Source: Paratissierella segnis (GTDB taxonomy: Bacteria; Bacillota; Clostridia; Tissierellales; Tissierellaceae). From it: 64,000 nt of DNA. The notes below the pieces were generated by a model. That model did no database searches, was not told the DNA's origin, and saw only the letters and a program-made list of their open reading frames with translations. Shown here one piece after another: positions 24,197-33,476 of this stretch (positions are counted from its first letter, which is position 1; every line of letters begins with the position of its first letter). The translations under genes and the position numbers were made by a program. The DNA lies in the NCBI RefSeq assembly GCF_014385195.1, contig NZ_JACRTG010000034.1, positions 62,001 to 126,000 on the forward strand. The letters are read 5' to 3'.

Positions 24197-25315
24197 TTAG
24201 TTTTCTGAAAGTTTTTCTGTATCCAGTGATCTTCTTCTAAAAAAGTAAACAATCATTGCAATTAACGGTATAATAGTCACAAATATGGCTGTACTTAACA
24301 TGAGTGCCAAATTTATCATTGATTGAGCTACAACTATAGTCATATTATTGGCTATGTATATTGAAATAATTCCAATTAATATTCCTATAACAATAAAAAG
24401 AACTTTACTTTTATCTATATTGAATACATCCTTTAAGGCCATATATCCAAAATACATAAAAAAAGCAACTCTTCCCGTATTTATGGCTATCCACGTTGTA
24501 ACAAAAACTACGTCTATCCTCTCAAAAGCAGCTGTAAAATTTATAATTCGGGTATATATTAAAAATGGATAAATTGTATGTCTTGCTTGTTCTAAACCTA
24601 ACGCACCTTGGGTAACTGCCACAGCAATTGCGCATATTATGGTAAAAAATAAAGAGGAGTAAACAAAAATTTTATATACATTCTTCTTATTTTCAAGAAA
24701 TGGCGAAGCTTTTATCAGCACAAAAACATCAGTCGTTAAAAAGGAAAACATGATGGCACCTTTGTTTATTTCAGCAAAGGTTGAGTCGCTTAATATTGGC
24801 AGCAATAAAGTAAAATTTACATTTTTTAACCCTAACAATATCAATAAAACAATGGAAAACAAGCTTATAGAAGTGACCAATTCACCTGTCCAACACATCA
24901 TCACTAAATCCTTTGACCCTATATATAGACAAGCTATTGTCGTTAAGCCTATTATTAACCAATTTGGTGTACTAGCCAGTATGTTTATACCGGTCATCTG
25001 GGTTTGCAATATTAATATAAAGATTGTGTAGGCCATAAAATACAACGCATAAAATAAGCCAAAAAACTTTCCTGCAAATTTCCCTAAAATCTTTTCTAAC
25101 ATTTCAACCAAAGTAAGTTCCGGAAATTTATTATTTAAAAATAACAGCGGAATCCGAAAAATAAGAGAATATACAAACGATAGTAAAATCATTATCCATA
25201 CATCCTGATTAGAAGGAGGCAAATTGAGAGCAAACATATATGAAATTGTCACAGATAAACCAAAAGTCGTAATTAATAGTATCAATTGTCTTGAAGTAAT
25301 TTTTTCAGAATTCAT
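24197..25315 (-). CDS. GerAB/ArcD family spore germination permease
   Basis: A 372-residue integral membrane protein of the APC-superfamily germination subunit B, with roughly ten hydrophobic helices starting at residue 10 (L-I-L-L-I-T-T-F-G-L-S-V). In Bacillus the B subunit forms the germinant-binding pocket. Its ATG overlaps the last bases of the GerC-type gene (25312..25315). It is the third ger gene of an A-C-B ordered receptor operon and is followed closely by the molybdenum hydroxylase genes. Confidence 0.92.
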   Translation of the reverse strand: MNSEKITSRQLILLITTFGLSVTISYMFALNLPPSNQDVWIMILLSFVYSLIFRIPLLFLNNKFPELTLVEMLEKILGKFAGKFFGLFYALYFMAYTIFILILQTQMTGINILASTPNWLIIGLTTIACLYIGSKDLVMMCWTGELVTSISLFSIVLLILLGLKNVNFTLLLPILSDSTFAEINKGAIMFSFLTTDVFVLIKASPFLENKKNVYKIFVYSSLFFTIICAIAVAVTQGALGLEQARHTIYPFLIYTRIINFTAAFERIDVVFVTTWIAINTGRVAFFMYFGYMALKDVFNIDKSKVLFIVIGILIGIISIYIANNMTIVVAQSMINLALMLSTAIFVTIIPLIAMIVYFFRRRSLDTEKLSEN

Positions 25316-26556
25316 AGTTGTTTGCCCTTCCTTATATTTGGAGGAGTATTGGTGAAACCCGTATCATTTATACGAGCTGTAACATTTACCGTATAATCCA
25401 AATTGACAAAAATCCCCTCCCAATTATCCTCAATTTCTTTCCATAAATCCGGATATTGCCGGTGAACAAGCTGCCCTATACCAAAAGTGTCGGATTCAAA
25501 TTCTTTCATGCCTTTTTCTAATGCTTGCTCCATATATGATTTTGCCACTTTTGCGCATGAGTTTTCCATCTCTTTTAATACCCCGGGTTGACTGATATCT
25601 AAGCCTTGCGTTGTTTCCCTCAATATACCTCTAAATTTGACATCAATAAATAGATGCAATTTCCCATCTATTAATTTTAAATTTTGGCTAGTTTTGCTCC
25701 TAAATACTTGCACGGAAGATAATTTTCCTGCTCTTGAGTTAATTCTATCCTTATCAACCAGATAATCAGGTGACTCAAATTCAATAATTGCATTTTTCAA
25801 TTCACCTACTATAAAATTAAATCCTATCATTTCTTCTCCCGTATAATATCCTATCAGTTTATCCCCTTTAAAAGCCGCCGCATCTTTAACACATATGACT
25901 GTCATTTCATTTTCCGATATTTCCTTATTTATTTGAGGTTTTTCAACAGCCTTTAGGACCCCTGTTAGGAAACCTTCATGGGGTCTGTAAAAATACTTGA
26001 AAAATTCAGTTAAGGTAAAACTTCTAGTCTCATCATTATAGATATCACCTCTAACTATTTCATAAATATAACGTCCGGGAGATTGTGAAATGCCGCTATT
26101 TATTCCCATTACATCATATGCCTTTGCGCCTAATGCAACTAACATAAAAGATTGTTCACGCTGTTCATTATTTCTACTAAGGAAATCTATATAATCCCCT
26201 ATACCTCTTTTAGCTAATTCTTCGCCAAATATGACTATATGACTATGAGGCAAATATAATTCTCTGTCAAAAGTAAGAGTAGTATTTACAAAAGCTTCTG
26301 TAAGTGTATCTCCGATGCCTTGAATAAATAGTGTATTCTCCTGTGTAGTTGAATTCTCCGAATTGGATCCTTTAGCGGGATTTATCACTTCATTTGTAAT
26401 AATTACTTTACCGTCTTCCAGATCTAATCCGGTAGCAACAACGATTCCCAAGGTATTTAGCTCCCTGCCTCCGGTACATGATGTCAACAATATGGTAATT
26501 GCCAATATAAAAATTACAATGAGAGTCTTTTTAGATAAATTATTCAATTCTTTCAT
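25312..26556 (-). CDS. Ger(x)C family spore germination lipoprotein
   Basis: A 414-residue lipoprotein subunit C of a nutrient receptor. The signal (I-F-I-L-A-I-T-I-L-L-T-S-C) ends with the lipidated Cys27, followed by G-R-E-L-N-T-L-G-I-V-V-A-T-G-L-D, a signature of GerAC proteins. The first ATG has AAAAGGA directly abutting it; a TTG four codons in would be better spaced, so the exact start is open. The frame overlaps the upstream GerA-type gene by 17 bases. Confidence 0.92.
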   Translation of the reverse strand: MKELNNLSKKTLIVIFILAITILLTSCTGGRELNTLGIVVATGLDLEDGKVIITNEVINPAKGSNSENSTTQENTLFIQGIGDTLTEAFVNTTLTFDRELYLPHSHIVIFGEELAKRGIGDYIDFLSRNNEQREQSFMLVALGAKAYDVMGINSGISQSPGRYIYEIVRGDIYNDETRSFTLTEFFKYFYRPHEGFLTGVLKAVEKPQINKEISENEMTVICVKDAAAFKGDKLIGYYTGEEMIGFNFIVGELKNAIIEFESPDYLVDKDRINSRAGKLSSVQVFRSKTSQNLKLIDGKLHLFIDVKFRGILRETTQGLDISQPGVLKEMENSCAKVAKSYMEQALEKGMKEFESDTFGIGQLVHRQYPDLWKEIEDNWEGIFVNLDYTVNVTARINDTGFTNTPPNIRKGKQL

Positions 26557-27976
26557 TCCTTTTCATCGAATCTTTGTTACTTATTACTTTTGGCCTAAAG
26601 TTCAGTTTTTTTATTTGTGTTTTAATTATACTGTCTTTCATACCTTCTTTATTGTATGGTGCATAAGGCCACATATACGGAGTCCCAAATGATTTCAATG
26701 AAACCATATTAGTCGCTCCTACCAGCAGTCCTAAGGTTACTCCATACAATCCGGCAATAGTCCCCAGCAATAGGAAAATTAACCTAGAAATAGATATTAA
26801 CTCCCTAAGTTTTGGATTGACAAATTCAGCCATTCCGGTTGCTGAGATTAATATAATCATAAAAGCACTTACTACACCTGCTTCAACCGCTGCCGTACCA
26901 ATCACTAAGCCACCTATTAGGGTCACAGCCTCACCTACTGCTTGAGGCAACCTAATGCTCGACTCCTTAAGCAGTTCAAAGAATAATATCATAAGCAAGG
27001 CCTCAAGCGGTGAAGAAAGGGGTACACCTTCTCTTTGTCCTGCAATGGATATCAAAAGTTCTGTTGGGACCATCTCCTGATGAAACAACACAAGCGAAAC
27101 ATAAATACCGGGTAGTGTTATACTCATAAATAGAGATATGAGTCTTATTACTCTTAGGAATGTTGCAAGGTGAGGTCTAATATAATAATCCTCTGCTGAG
27201 TGTAAACACTCAATAAATAAATTTGGAACTGTCAGAACATTTGGTGAACCATCACATAGAATAGCAACGCTTCCTTCAAGAATTTTGCTAACTACTATAT
27301 CCGGTTTTTCTGAATAGGCTATTGAGGATATAAGGCTTTTTGGTTTGTCAATTAAATAACTTTCGATATTGCCGCTATCCAAAATCTTATCTACTTTTAT
27401 CTTCTTTATTTTATCTCTGACTTCATCTAAAACCTCAGGTCTTACTATTCCCACCATATAGGCAACAGATACTGACGTATTGGTTTGCTCTCCTATTACA
27501 TAGTCTTCAAAAACTAAATTGTTGTTTTTAATTTTACGCCTGATAAGAGTTCTATTTACTACAATATCTTCAACAAAACTCTCCTTTGGCCCTCTAATTA
27601 CCACTTCCGTGGTTGGTTTTTCTACTTGCCTTTTTGACCATTTGGCTAGATTGATATTATATGCAAAATTTAAACCCTCTATAAACAAGATTACGCATCC
27701 GCTTGAAATAGGAAGGATTATATCTTCAAATTTGGTTATTTCAACGATTGGGGATATATACACTGTAGACCTTACATCCCATGGTGAAATTAAATCTTGT
27801 TTTAAAGGTTTCAACAAATCTTCATTTAAGATAATCCTATCTATAATTCCATTGAAATATGCTACCATAGCCTTCTCTTCTGAAAGGATTTCAAATTCAT
27901 AAATGATTAAATCAGAAGTATTGTTAAATAATTTTATAACTTTATCTTTATTTTCTTCTATGGTTTTTGATATCAC
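26540..27976 (-). CDS. GerA family spore germination protein (subunit A)
   Basis: About 478 residues. The N-terminal soluble half carries E-V-V-I-R-G-P-K-E-S-F-V-E and N-R-T-L-I-R-R-K; four to five membrane helices follow from about residue 285, including P-G-I-Y-V-S-L-V and E-A-V-T-L-I-G-G-L-V-I-G. This is the typical GerA architecture of the inner spore membrane germinant receptor, recently shown for B. subtilis GerA to oligomerise as an ion channel. A GTG (27976) with GAGG seven bases upstream is preferred to the TTG two codons earlier. It is the first gene of the operon. Confidence 0.92.
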   Translation of the reverse strand: MISKTIEENKDKVIKLFNNTSDLIIYEFEILSEEKAMVAYFNGIIDRIILNEDLLKPLKQDLISPWDVRSTVYISPIVEITKFEDIILPISSGCVILFIEGLNFAYNINLAKWSKRQVEKPTTEVVIRGPKESFVEDIVVNRTLIRRKIKNNNLVFEDYVIGEQTNTSVSVAYMVGIVRPEVLDEVRDKIKKIKVDKILDSGNIESYLIDKPKSLISSIAYSEKPDIVVSKILEGSVAILCDGSPNVLTVPNLFIECLHSAEDYYIRPHLATFLRVIRLISLFMSITLPGIYVSLVLFHQEMVPTELLISIAGQREGVPLSSPLEALLMILFFELLKESSIRLPQAVGEAVTLIGGLVIGTAAVEAGVVSAFMIILISATGMAEFVNPKLRELISISRLIFLLLGTIAGLYGVTLGLLVGATNMVSLKSFGTPYMWPYAPYNKEGMKDSIIKTQIKKLNFRPKVISNKDSMKRNERIE

Positions 27977-28070
27977 TTTCAAACCTCATTTCATATATTA
28001 AGCTATAATAGTACAATATACATTATTATGAATTATAACCAATACTTAGAATAATATGAGTGGTACATGA

Positions 28071-28103
28071 AAAAAAACCACAGTCCAAAGAAACTGTGGT
28101 TTT
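28071..28103 (-). terminator. terminator of the nfnAB operon
   Basis: AAACCACAGT pairs with ACTGTGGTTT over an eight-base loop and continues into a run of T on the minus strand, just after the NfnB-type stop codon. Confidence 0.92.
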
Positions 28104-28107
28104 CATA

Positions 28108-29508
28108 CTAATTATTGGTTTGTAAACTCTTTTCCATAATATATTTATCTATTGCTTTTGCTGCCTCTTTTCCTGCTCCCATTGCCAATATTACTGTTGC
28201 GGACCCAGTAACATTATCTCCTCCTGCAAAGATTGCTTTTCTTGTTGTTTGTCCATTTTCATCTATTATTTTGATTCGGTTTCTGTTATCAGAGTCCAGT
28301 CCTTCCGTTGTTCTCGGTATCAATGGATTTGGGGATGTGCCTAAGGCCATTATTACTGTTTCTACTTCAAATTCATATTCCGATCCTTCTATTTCTACCG
28401 GCCTTCTTCTTCCGGATTGATCTTCATCTCCTAATTCCATCTTTATACATCTTATCCCTTTTACCCATCCCTTTTCATCTGCTAATATTTCTACCGGATT
28501 GGTTAAGAAGTTAAATATTATTCCTTCTTCTATTGCATTTTCTACTTCTTCTTCTCTTGCCGGAAGTTCCGATTGGGTTCTTCTGTAGATTACATGGACC
28601 TCTGCTCCTAATCTTTTGGCTGTTCTTGCTGCGTCCATTGCGACATTCCCACCGCCTACTACTGCTACTGTTTTCCCTACTTTTATTGGGGTGTCCATGT
28701 CACTTCTATATGCTTTCATTAGATTGTTCCTTGTTAGAAATTCATTTGCGGAGAATACCCCGTTAGTGTTTTCTCCCGGTATGTTCATAAATATCGGCAG
28801 TCCTGCTCCGCTTCCTATGAATATTGCTTCATACCCTTCTTCGAAGATTTCATCTACTGTTATGGTTCTTCCCACTATTACATTGGTTTCTACTTCTACT
28901 CCTAATTTTTTTAGATTTTCTATTTCTACTTTCACTATTTTCTCTTTTGGTAGTCTGAATTCCGGAATTCCATATACCAATACTCCGCCGGGTTCATGTA
29001 ATGCTTCAAATATTTTCACTTGGTAGCCTTCTTTGGCTAATTCCCCTGCACATGTAATCCCTGCCGGTCCTGAGCCTATTATCGCTACTTTGTAACCATT
29101 TTTTTCATTTGTTTTTCCTAAACTTAGTTTATTTTCTATTGCCCAATCCGCTGCGAATCTTTCAAGTTTTCCTATGGCTATCGGTTCTCCTTTTCTGCCT
29201 AGTATACATGTTTTTTCGCATTGATCTTCTTGGGGACATACTCTCCCGCATACTGCCGGTAGAGCTGAGTACTCTGCTAATATTTGAGCTGCTTCTTGGA
29301 AATTTTCTTCTGCTATTTTTTTTATAAACCTTGGTATATCTATATTTACAGGACATGAAGGAACACAAGTTGGTTTTTTACATTGGATACATCTTTTGGC
29401 TTCTTGTATGGCTTCTTCTTTTGTGTATCCTAAACATACTTCTTCGAAGTTATGTATCCTCTCTTTTGGGTCTTGATAGCTTATTGGTGTTCTAGTAAAT
29501 TTAGCCAT
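28108..29508 (-). CDS. nfnB: NADPH-dependent flavin-Fe-S subunit, NfnB / GltA-like
   Basis: A 466-residue glutamate-synthase-small-subunit-like protein. N-terminal Cys clusters (C-I-Q-C-K-K-P-T-C-V-P-S-C-P near residue 39 and C-G-R-V-C-P-Q-E-D-Q-C near 88) bind Fe-S centres. Two dinucleotide sites follow (I-G-S-G-P-A-G-I near 144 and V-V-G-G-G-N-V-A near 286). Paired with the adjacent ferredoxin-reductase-like subunit, it fits NfnAB, the electron-bifurcating NADH-dependent reduced ferredoxin:NADP+ oxidoreductase, better than a true glutamate synthase, since no large GltB gene is present. It overlaps the partner gene by eight bases. Confidence 0.85.
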   Translation of the reverse strand: MAKFTRTPISYQDPKERIHNFEEVCLGYTKEEAIQEAKRCIQCKKPTCVPSCPVNIDIPRFIKKIAEENFQEAAQILAEYSALPAVCGRVCPQEDQCEKTCILGRKGEPIAIGKLERFAADWAIENKLSLGKTNEKNGYKVAIIGSGPAGITCAGELAKEGYQVKIFEALHEPGGVLVYGIPEFRLPKEKIVKVEIENLKKLGVEVETNVIVGRTITVDEIFEEGYEAIFIGSGAGLPIFMNIPGENTNGVFSANEFLTRNNLMKAYRSDMDTPIKVGKTVAVVGGGNVAMDAARTAKRLGAEVHVIYRRTQSELPAREEEVENAIEEGIIFNFLTNPVEILADEKGWVKGIRCIKMELGDEDQSGRRRPVEIEGSEYEFEVETVIMALGTSPNPLIPRTTEGLDSDNRNRIKIIDENGQTTRKAIFAGGDNVTGSATVILAMGAGKEAAKAIDKYIMEKSLQTNN

Positions 29509-30370
29509 TGATCATACCCCCTACTAGTTCACAGTATTCGTGATCTTTTTGGATTTCCTCTTCTTTGTATTGTCCTTGACGTCGAAGTGCTTCATCAAAA
29601 TCTACTTGATGAGCATCGAATTCCGGTCCGTCTACACACGCAAATTTTGTTTCTCCTCCTACCGTAACCCTACATGCTCCGCACATTCCTGTTCCGTCCA
29701 CCATTATTGGGTTTAATGATACTATACTTGGTATGCCTAGTTTTTTTGTTGTCATGGATGTAAATTTCATCATTATCATTGGTCCTATTATTATGCATAG
29801 ATCATATTTCTTGCCTTGATTTACTACCAGTTCTTCTATTGCATTAGTTACCATACCATGGAATCCATAACTGCCGTCATCTGTAGCTATGAAAAGGGTT
29901 TCTGCAAGTTCTTTAAATCTATCTTCCAATATAACAAAGTCCTTGTTCTTTGAACCTGTTACTATATCAAATGCTATTCCCCTTTCTTTGAGCCATTTAG
30001 CTTGCGGTATAATTGGCGCTGTCCCTACTCCGCCTCCTGCAAATAATATTTTTTTCTTTTTCAATTCTTCAATATCTTCATTTACAAAGGCTGATGGTTT
30101 TCCTAAGGGTCCTACAAAGTCCTTGATATGTTCGCCTACTTCTTTTGCTACTAATTTTTTAGTGGATGAACCCATGGCTTGAGTGACTATTGTTACTGTG
30201 CCCTTTTCCGGATCTGATTCACAGATGGTTAGGGGAACTCTTTCACCGCTTTTTTCTACGATTATAATTACAAATTGACCCGGTTGCGCAGCTTTTGCTA
30301 CCCTTGGCGCCTTGATATCCATAGAATATATACTTGGAGCCAATAGTTTTTTGTGGATTATTTCGTACAA
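29501..30370 (-). CDS. nfnA: ferredoxin-NADP+ reductase-like subunit, NfnA / SudB-like
   Basis: A 289-residue FAD/NAD-binding protein of the dihydroorotate dehydrogenase electron-transfer (PyrK-like) class. The FAD region has R-V-P-L-T-I near residue 54 and the NAD region G-G-G-V-G-T-A-P-I. A C-terminal [2Fe-2S] motif D-G-T-G-M-C-G-A-C-R-V plus a later Cys is typical of NfnA. The start is TTG with AAAGGAGG upstream. With NfnB it interconverts NADH, NADPH and reduced ferredoxin in amino-acid- or sugar-fermenting anaerobes. Sulfide dehydrogenase (SudAB) is the alternative name for the same pair. Confidence 0.85.
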   Translation of the reverse strand: MYEIIHKKLLAPSIYSMDIKAPRVAKAAQPGQFVIIIVEKSGERVPLTICESDPEKGTVTIVTQAMGSSTKKLVAKEVGEHIKDFVGPLGKPSAFVNEDIEELKKKKILFAGGGVGTAPIIPQAKWLKERGIAFDIVTGSKNKDFVILEDRFKELAETLFIATDDGSYGFHGMVTNAIEELVVNQGKKYDLCIIIGPMIMMKFTSMTTKKLGIPSIVSLNPIMVDGTGMCGACRVTVGGETKFACVDGPEFDAHQVDFDEALRRQGQYKEEEIQKDHEYCELVGGMING

Positions 30371-30746
30371 TTAAATTCCTCCTTTTGACAACTTTTTTAT
30401 AATAATTAATTAACAAACAATGTTGTTAAAAATATTATCATACATCACATGAACACAAGATAATGACTATAAGTACAGCCTGATACTTATAGTCATTATT
30501 TTGTAATTTTATTACCTTGATTATATAAAAATTTCTTAAGCAAGAATTGGTATATCCTCAATTATATAAACCATGTCTCAACATCCTCACTTATAATTTA
30601 TTTATTAACGTATATGCTGTCAACACTCTCTTTAACATTAAAATATCATAATCCTTTTAATCTGTCAACAATGTTAATTTAACATAAGAAATTTGACTTA
30701 TAATTATCAAGCCTAAACGTATAAAAATGGACAAATTTTTTGCTCA
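30371..30746. other. 376-base gene-free interval upstream of nfnA
   Basis: No convincing gene. It contains a perfect 14-bp stem with an eight-base loop at 30462..30497 (AATGACTATAAGTA and complement), not followed by a good T-run in either direction. On the minus strand near 30403..30420 there is TTGTTAATTAATTATTAT, a partial match to the Rex operator TTGTTAANNNNTTAACAA. A perfect 15-base palindrome ATGTTAATTTAACAT lies near 30672..30686. Neither promoter nor small RNA can be called with confidence. Confidence 0.4.
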
Positions 30747-32033
30747 CTATCGGTTTATCAAACTTTTAGCATGTTTATTTGCCATATATTTTATCTTTTC
30801 AACATCTAAAGTCTTGACTATTCTCTTTTCCATCAATATATTTCCATCAACTATCACTGTATCCACATCGCTTGCTTGCACTCCATACGCTAAGGCTGAT
30901 ATTAGATTGTGTCTGGGGTATAAATGAGGTTTATCTAAATCTATTAAAATTAAATCCGCCTTCTTACCCTCTTCCAAAGAACCTATTTCTCCTCCTAAAT
31001 CCAAAGCCTCTGCTCCATTGACTGTTGCCATTTCAATAGCCTTATATGCAGGAACGCTTGTAGCATCTAAATTGACGGACTTATTTACTATTGCCGCAAG
31101 ATTTATTTCTTCAAACATATTCAAATTGTTGTTGCTGGAAGAACCATCGGTACCCAATGCAACTTTAATCCCCTTTTTCAGCATCTTATCAACGGGCGCA
31201 AATCCGCTTGCAAGTTTTAAATTACTGCCCGGATTATTAACAGGATAAACATTTTTCTCATATAACATTTCAATGTCATCATCGTCTACATGTACGCAAT
31301 GAGCAGCTATTGTATGAAAATCCAATAGCCCCAAGTCATACACATGTTTAATTGGTGATTTTCCATAGATATTGAAGCTATCTTCTACTTCTTTTTTAGT
31401 TTCCGATAGATGTATATGAATTCCTGTATTCAAGTCTCCGGCCAATTCCATAATCTTAATCAAAAATTCGGGGCTGCAAGTATATGGTGCATGAGGCGCG
31501 ACCATTACCTTAATTCTACCATTTGCTTTTCCATTCCAATTGTTGAACATATCTCTGGTTTCATTGAGTTTAGTATTGGGATTATCCTTATCTTCAATTA
31601 ATCCTCGAGTTAAGACTCCCCTCATCCCGGATTTTTCAAGCCCTTTTGCTACTTCTTCCATAAAAAAGTACATATCGCAAAAAGCGGTAGTTCCTGATTC
31701 TATCATTTCTACCATACTAAGGAGCGAACCCCAATAAACATCCTCTCCTGTTAGATTAGCTTCTGTAGGCCAAATCTTTTTTGTCAGCCAGTCCTGTAAT
31801 GGTAAATCATCTGCAAAATTTCTCAAAAGTGACATACCTATATGGGTATGACCGTTCACAAGCCCAGGCATTGCTAATTTATTTTTCCCATCTACAACTC
31901 TTGTGATTTCAAAGTCTTCTCTAATTTCTCCAATATGTTTAATATTACTTCTATCAATATAAATATTTGTATTCTTTATTATTTCTTCATTGCTATTCAT
32001 TGGCAATACATCAACATTTTTTATAAGCAGCAT
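30747..32033 (-). CDS. mtaD: 5-methylthioadenosine/S-adenosylhomocysteine deaminase
   Basis: A 428-residue metal-dependent amidohydrolase of the ATZ/TRZ group. The metal and substrate motifs are complete: G-H-T-H-I-G-M-S near residue 60, H-A-P-Y-T-C-S near 180, H-I-H-L-S-E-T near 206 and G-T-D-G-S-S-S-N-N near 290. It deaminates MTA or SAH to the inosyl forms; related enzymes act on other purine-like amines, so a broader guanine/cytosine deaminase role is possible. It is transcribed alone, downstream of the MATE gene with an inverted repeat between. Confidence 0.85.
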   Translation of the reverse strand: MLLIKNVDVLPMNSNEEIIKNTNIYIDRSNIKHIGEIREDFEITRVVDGKNKLAMPGLVNGHTHIGMSLLRNFADDLPLQDWLTKKIWPTEANLTGEDVYWGSLLSMVEMIESGTTAFCDMYFFMEEVAKGLEKSGMRGVLTRGLIEDKDNPNTKLNETRDMFNNWNGKANGRIKVMVAPHAPYTCSPEFLIKIMELAGDLNTGIHIHLSETKKEVEDSFNIYGKSPIKHVYDLGLLDFHTIAAHCVHVDDDDIEMLYEKNVYPVNNPGSNLKLASGFAPVDKMLKKGIKVALGTDGSSSNNNLNMFEEINLAAIVNKSVNLDATSVPAYKAIEMATVNGAEALDLGGEIGSLEEGKKADLILIDLDKPHLYPRHNLISALAYGVQASDVDTVIVDGNILMEKRIVKTLDVEKIKYMANKHAKSLINR

Positions 32034-32072
32034 GCTCGCTCCTCCTCAAATTATAACTTAATGTTATACTAT

Positions 32073-32107
32073 TACCCTAAATGCGTGAAAAATTTCACTA
32101 TTTGGGT
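32073..32107 (-). repeat. inverted repeat between MATE and mtaD genes
   Basis: An imperfect hairpin: outer arms TACCCTAAAT / ATTTGGGTA and inner arms GTGAAA / TTTCAC. There is no T-run after it on the minus strand, so it is either a weak terminator or an operator before mtaD. Confidence 0.45.
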
Positions 32108-32110
32108 AAA

Positions 32111-33460
32111 TTAAAATTTATTAAATATATCCTTCTTTTTAAATATTATTATGGACAAAATAAAACGACAAATTAAGTCAATACCCATTATAATCCAAAC
32201 ACATGCCAATGGTAATTTTAATACATATGTACTTAATAATACCAAAGGTATTCTAATAACCCAAAGTCCAACGCCGGAATTTATCATAGGAGCATTTGGA
32301 TATCCAGCTCCCCTCAGTCCCCCGTTTAATAGACTGCTTAAATTTTGCGGTACTTGTACCAGCCCCATTACAAATAGATAAATAGCACCTATTTTTATTA
32401 CTTCATAGTCATCCGTTAAAGCTCGCATTATCAATTTTGGAAATAGTACCAATACCCCCCCTGCAACCAGAGTTATCCCTATTGTAATTTTGACTAAATG
32501 TTTTAAATATTTTTTGCCCAATTCACTATCTTTTGATCCCAATGCCTGTCCTATAAAGGTACTTGCTGCAATACCAAAGCCTGCAGCAGGCATATAAGAT
32601 ATTGCTTCAGCTTGAAGCCCCAATTGATAAGCTGCATATGCTGTTTCTCCATAAGTAAGTATAACTCTGGTTAAAATTATTGAAGCAAATTGCCAAAAGC
32701 TTGATTCAAATGCTGTAGGAATACCAAAACGTAATAACTGAAGGGATTCTTGAGCGTTGAATTTCAGCAAAAACTTTCCTTCTAATTTTCTCAATATACC
32801 ATCCTCATTGAATAATGCATATAGTCCAATTAAAGCAGCAACTATATATGAAATATTATAAGCGTATGCGGCTCCTTTTAATCCCATAGCCGGAGAGCCT
32901 AATATCCCAAAGATGAGAATATAACTGAAAATAATATTTACAACATTTAAAATTCCTATTACCTTCATAGGAGTTTTGGCATCTCCCACACCTTGCAATA
33001 TTCCACTGACCAATAGAATAACCGCAGCAAATGGGAGGCTCCAAGAAATTATTTTTAAATAAAGAGTCCCATAGGCTAATAAATCCTTTGTAGGATTAAA
33101 AACTTTCAATAAGGATTCTGCTTTCCAATACAATATTTGCTGAAATATTATAGAAAATGCTATAGATAAAATAAAAGCCTGCTCTGATACATCTTTTAAT
33201 TTTTTAAAATTGTCTGCCCCATAGCTTTGTGCAACAAAAACAGATGCCCCTGTTGAAATGCCCTTGAATATAGACCATATGATCCTGAACAAGATATTGC
33301 TAATTCCTATGGCTCCTACTGCAATTGAACTAATCCTACCCACCATAGCCATAGAAACTACTCCTGCTGTCATCTGCAAAATATTTTCAACAGTAATCGG
33401 CAAAATCATCGAAAATATCTTATTATTTATTAATTTATCGTCGTTTATAGCTTCCATCAT
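32111..33460 (-). CDS. MATE family efflux transporter
   Basis: A 449-residue membrane protein with about 12 hydrophobic helices in two repeats. The repeated MATE signatures are visible (V-A-Q-S-Y-G-A-D-N in the first half and T-F-I-G-Q-A-L-G-S-K-D in the second; G-V-G-D-A-K-T-P-M and G-L-R-G-A-G-Y-P-N). These antiporters export cationic drugs or metabolites using Na+ or H+; the substrate is unknown. AAGGAG precedes the first of two consecutive ATGs. The DppA-like gene lies 16 bases upstream, so they may be co-transcribed. Confidence 0.92.
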   Translation of the reverse strand: MMEAINDDKLINNKIFSMILPITVENILQMTAGVVSMAMVGRISSIAVGAIGISNILFRIIWSIFKGISTGASVFVAQSYGADNFKKLKDVSEQAFILSIAFSIIFQQILYWKAESLLKVFNPTKDLLAYGTLYLKIISWSLPFAAVILLVSGILQGVGDAKTPMKVIGILNVVNIIFSYILIFGILGSPAMGLKGAAYAYNISYIVAALIGLYALFNEDGILRKLEGKFLLKFNAQESLQLLRFGIPTAFESSFWQFASIILTRVILTYGETAYAAYQLGLQAEAISYMPAAGFGIAASTFIGQALGSKDSELGKKYLKHLVKITIGITLVAGGVLVLFPKLIMRALTDDYEVIKIGAIYLFVMGLVQVPQNLSSLLNGGLRGAGYPNAPMINSGVGLWVIRIPLVLLSTYVLKLPLACVWIIMGIDLICRFILSIIIFKKKDIFNKF

Positions 33461-33476
33461 TATTGTCTCCTTGGTT

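Noticed and set aside
28115..29368. Several long open frames opposite the nfnB gene
   Set aside because: They are Leu/Phe/Ser-rich shadows of a well-supported gene, without ribosome binding sites, and their amino-acid make-up follows the codon bias of the true frame.
28108..30370. Glutamate synthase gltD with unusual partner
   Set aside because: No GltB large subunit is present, and the partner has the [2Fe-2S] ferredoxin reductase pattern of NfnA, so NfnAB is the better call.
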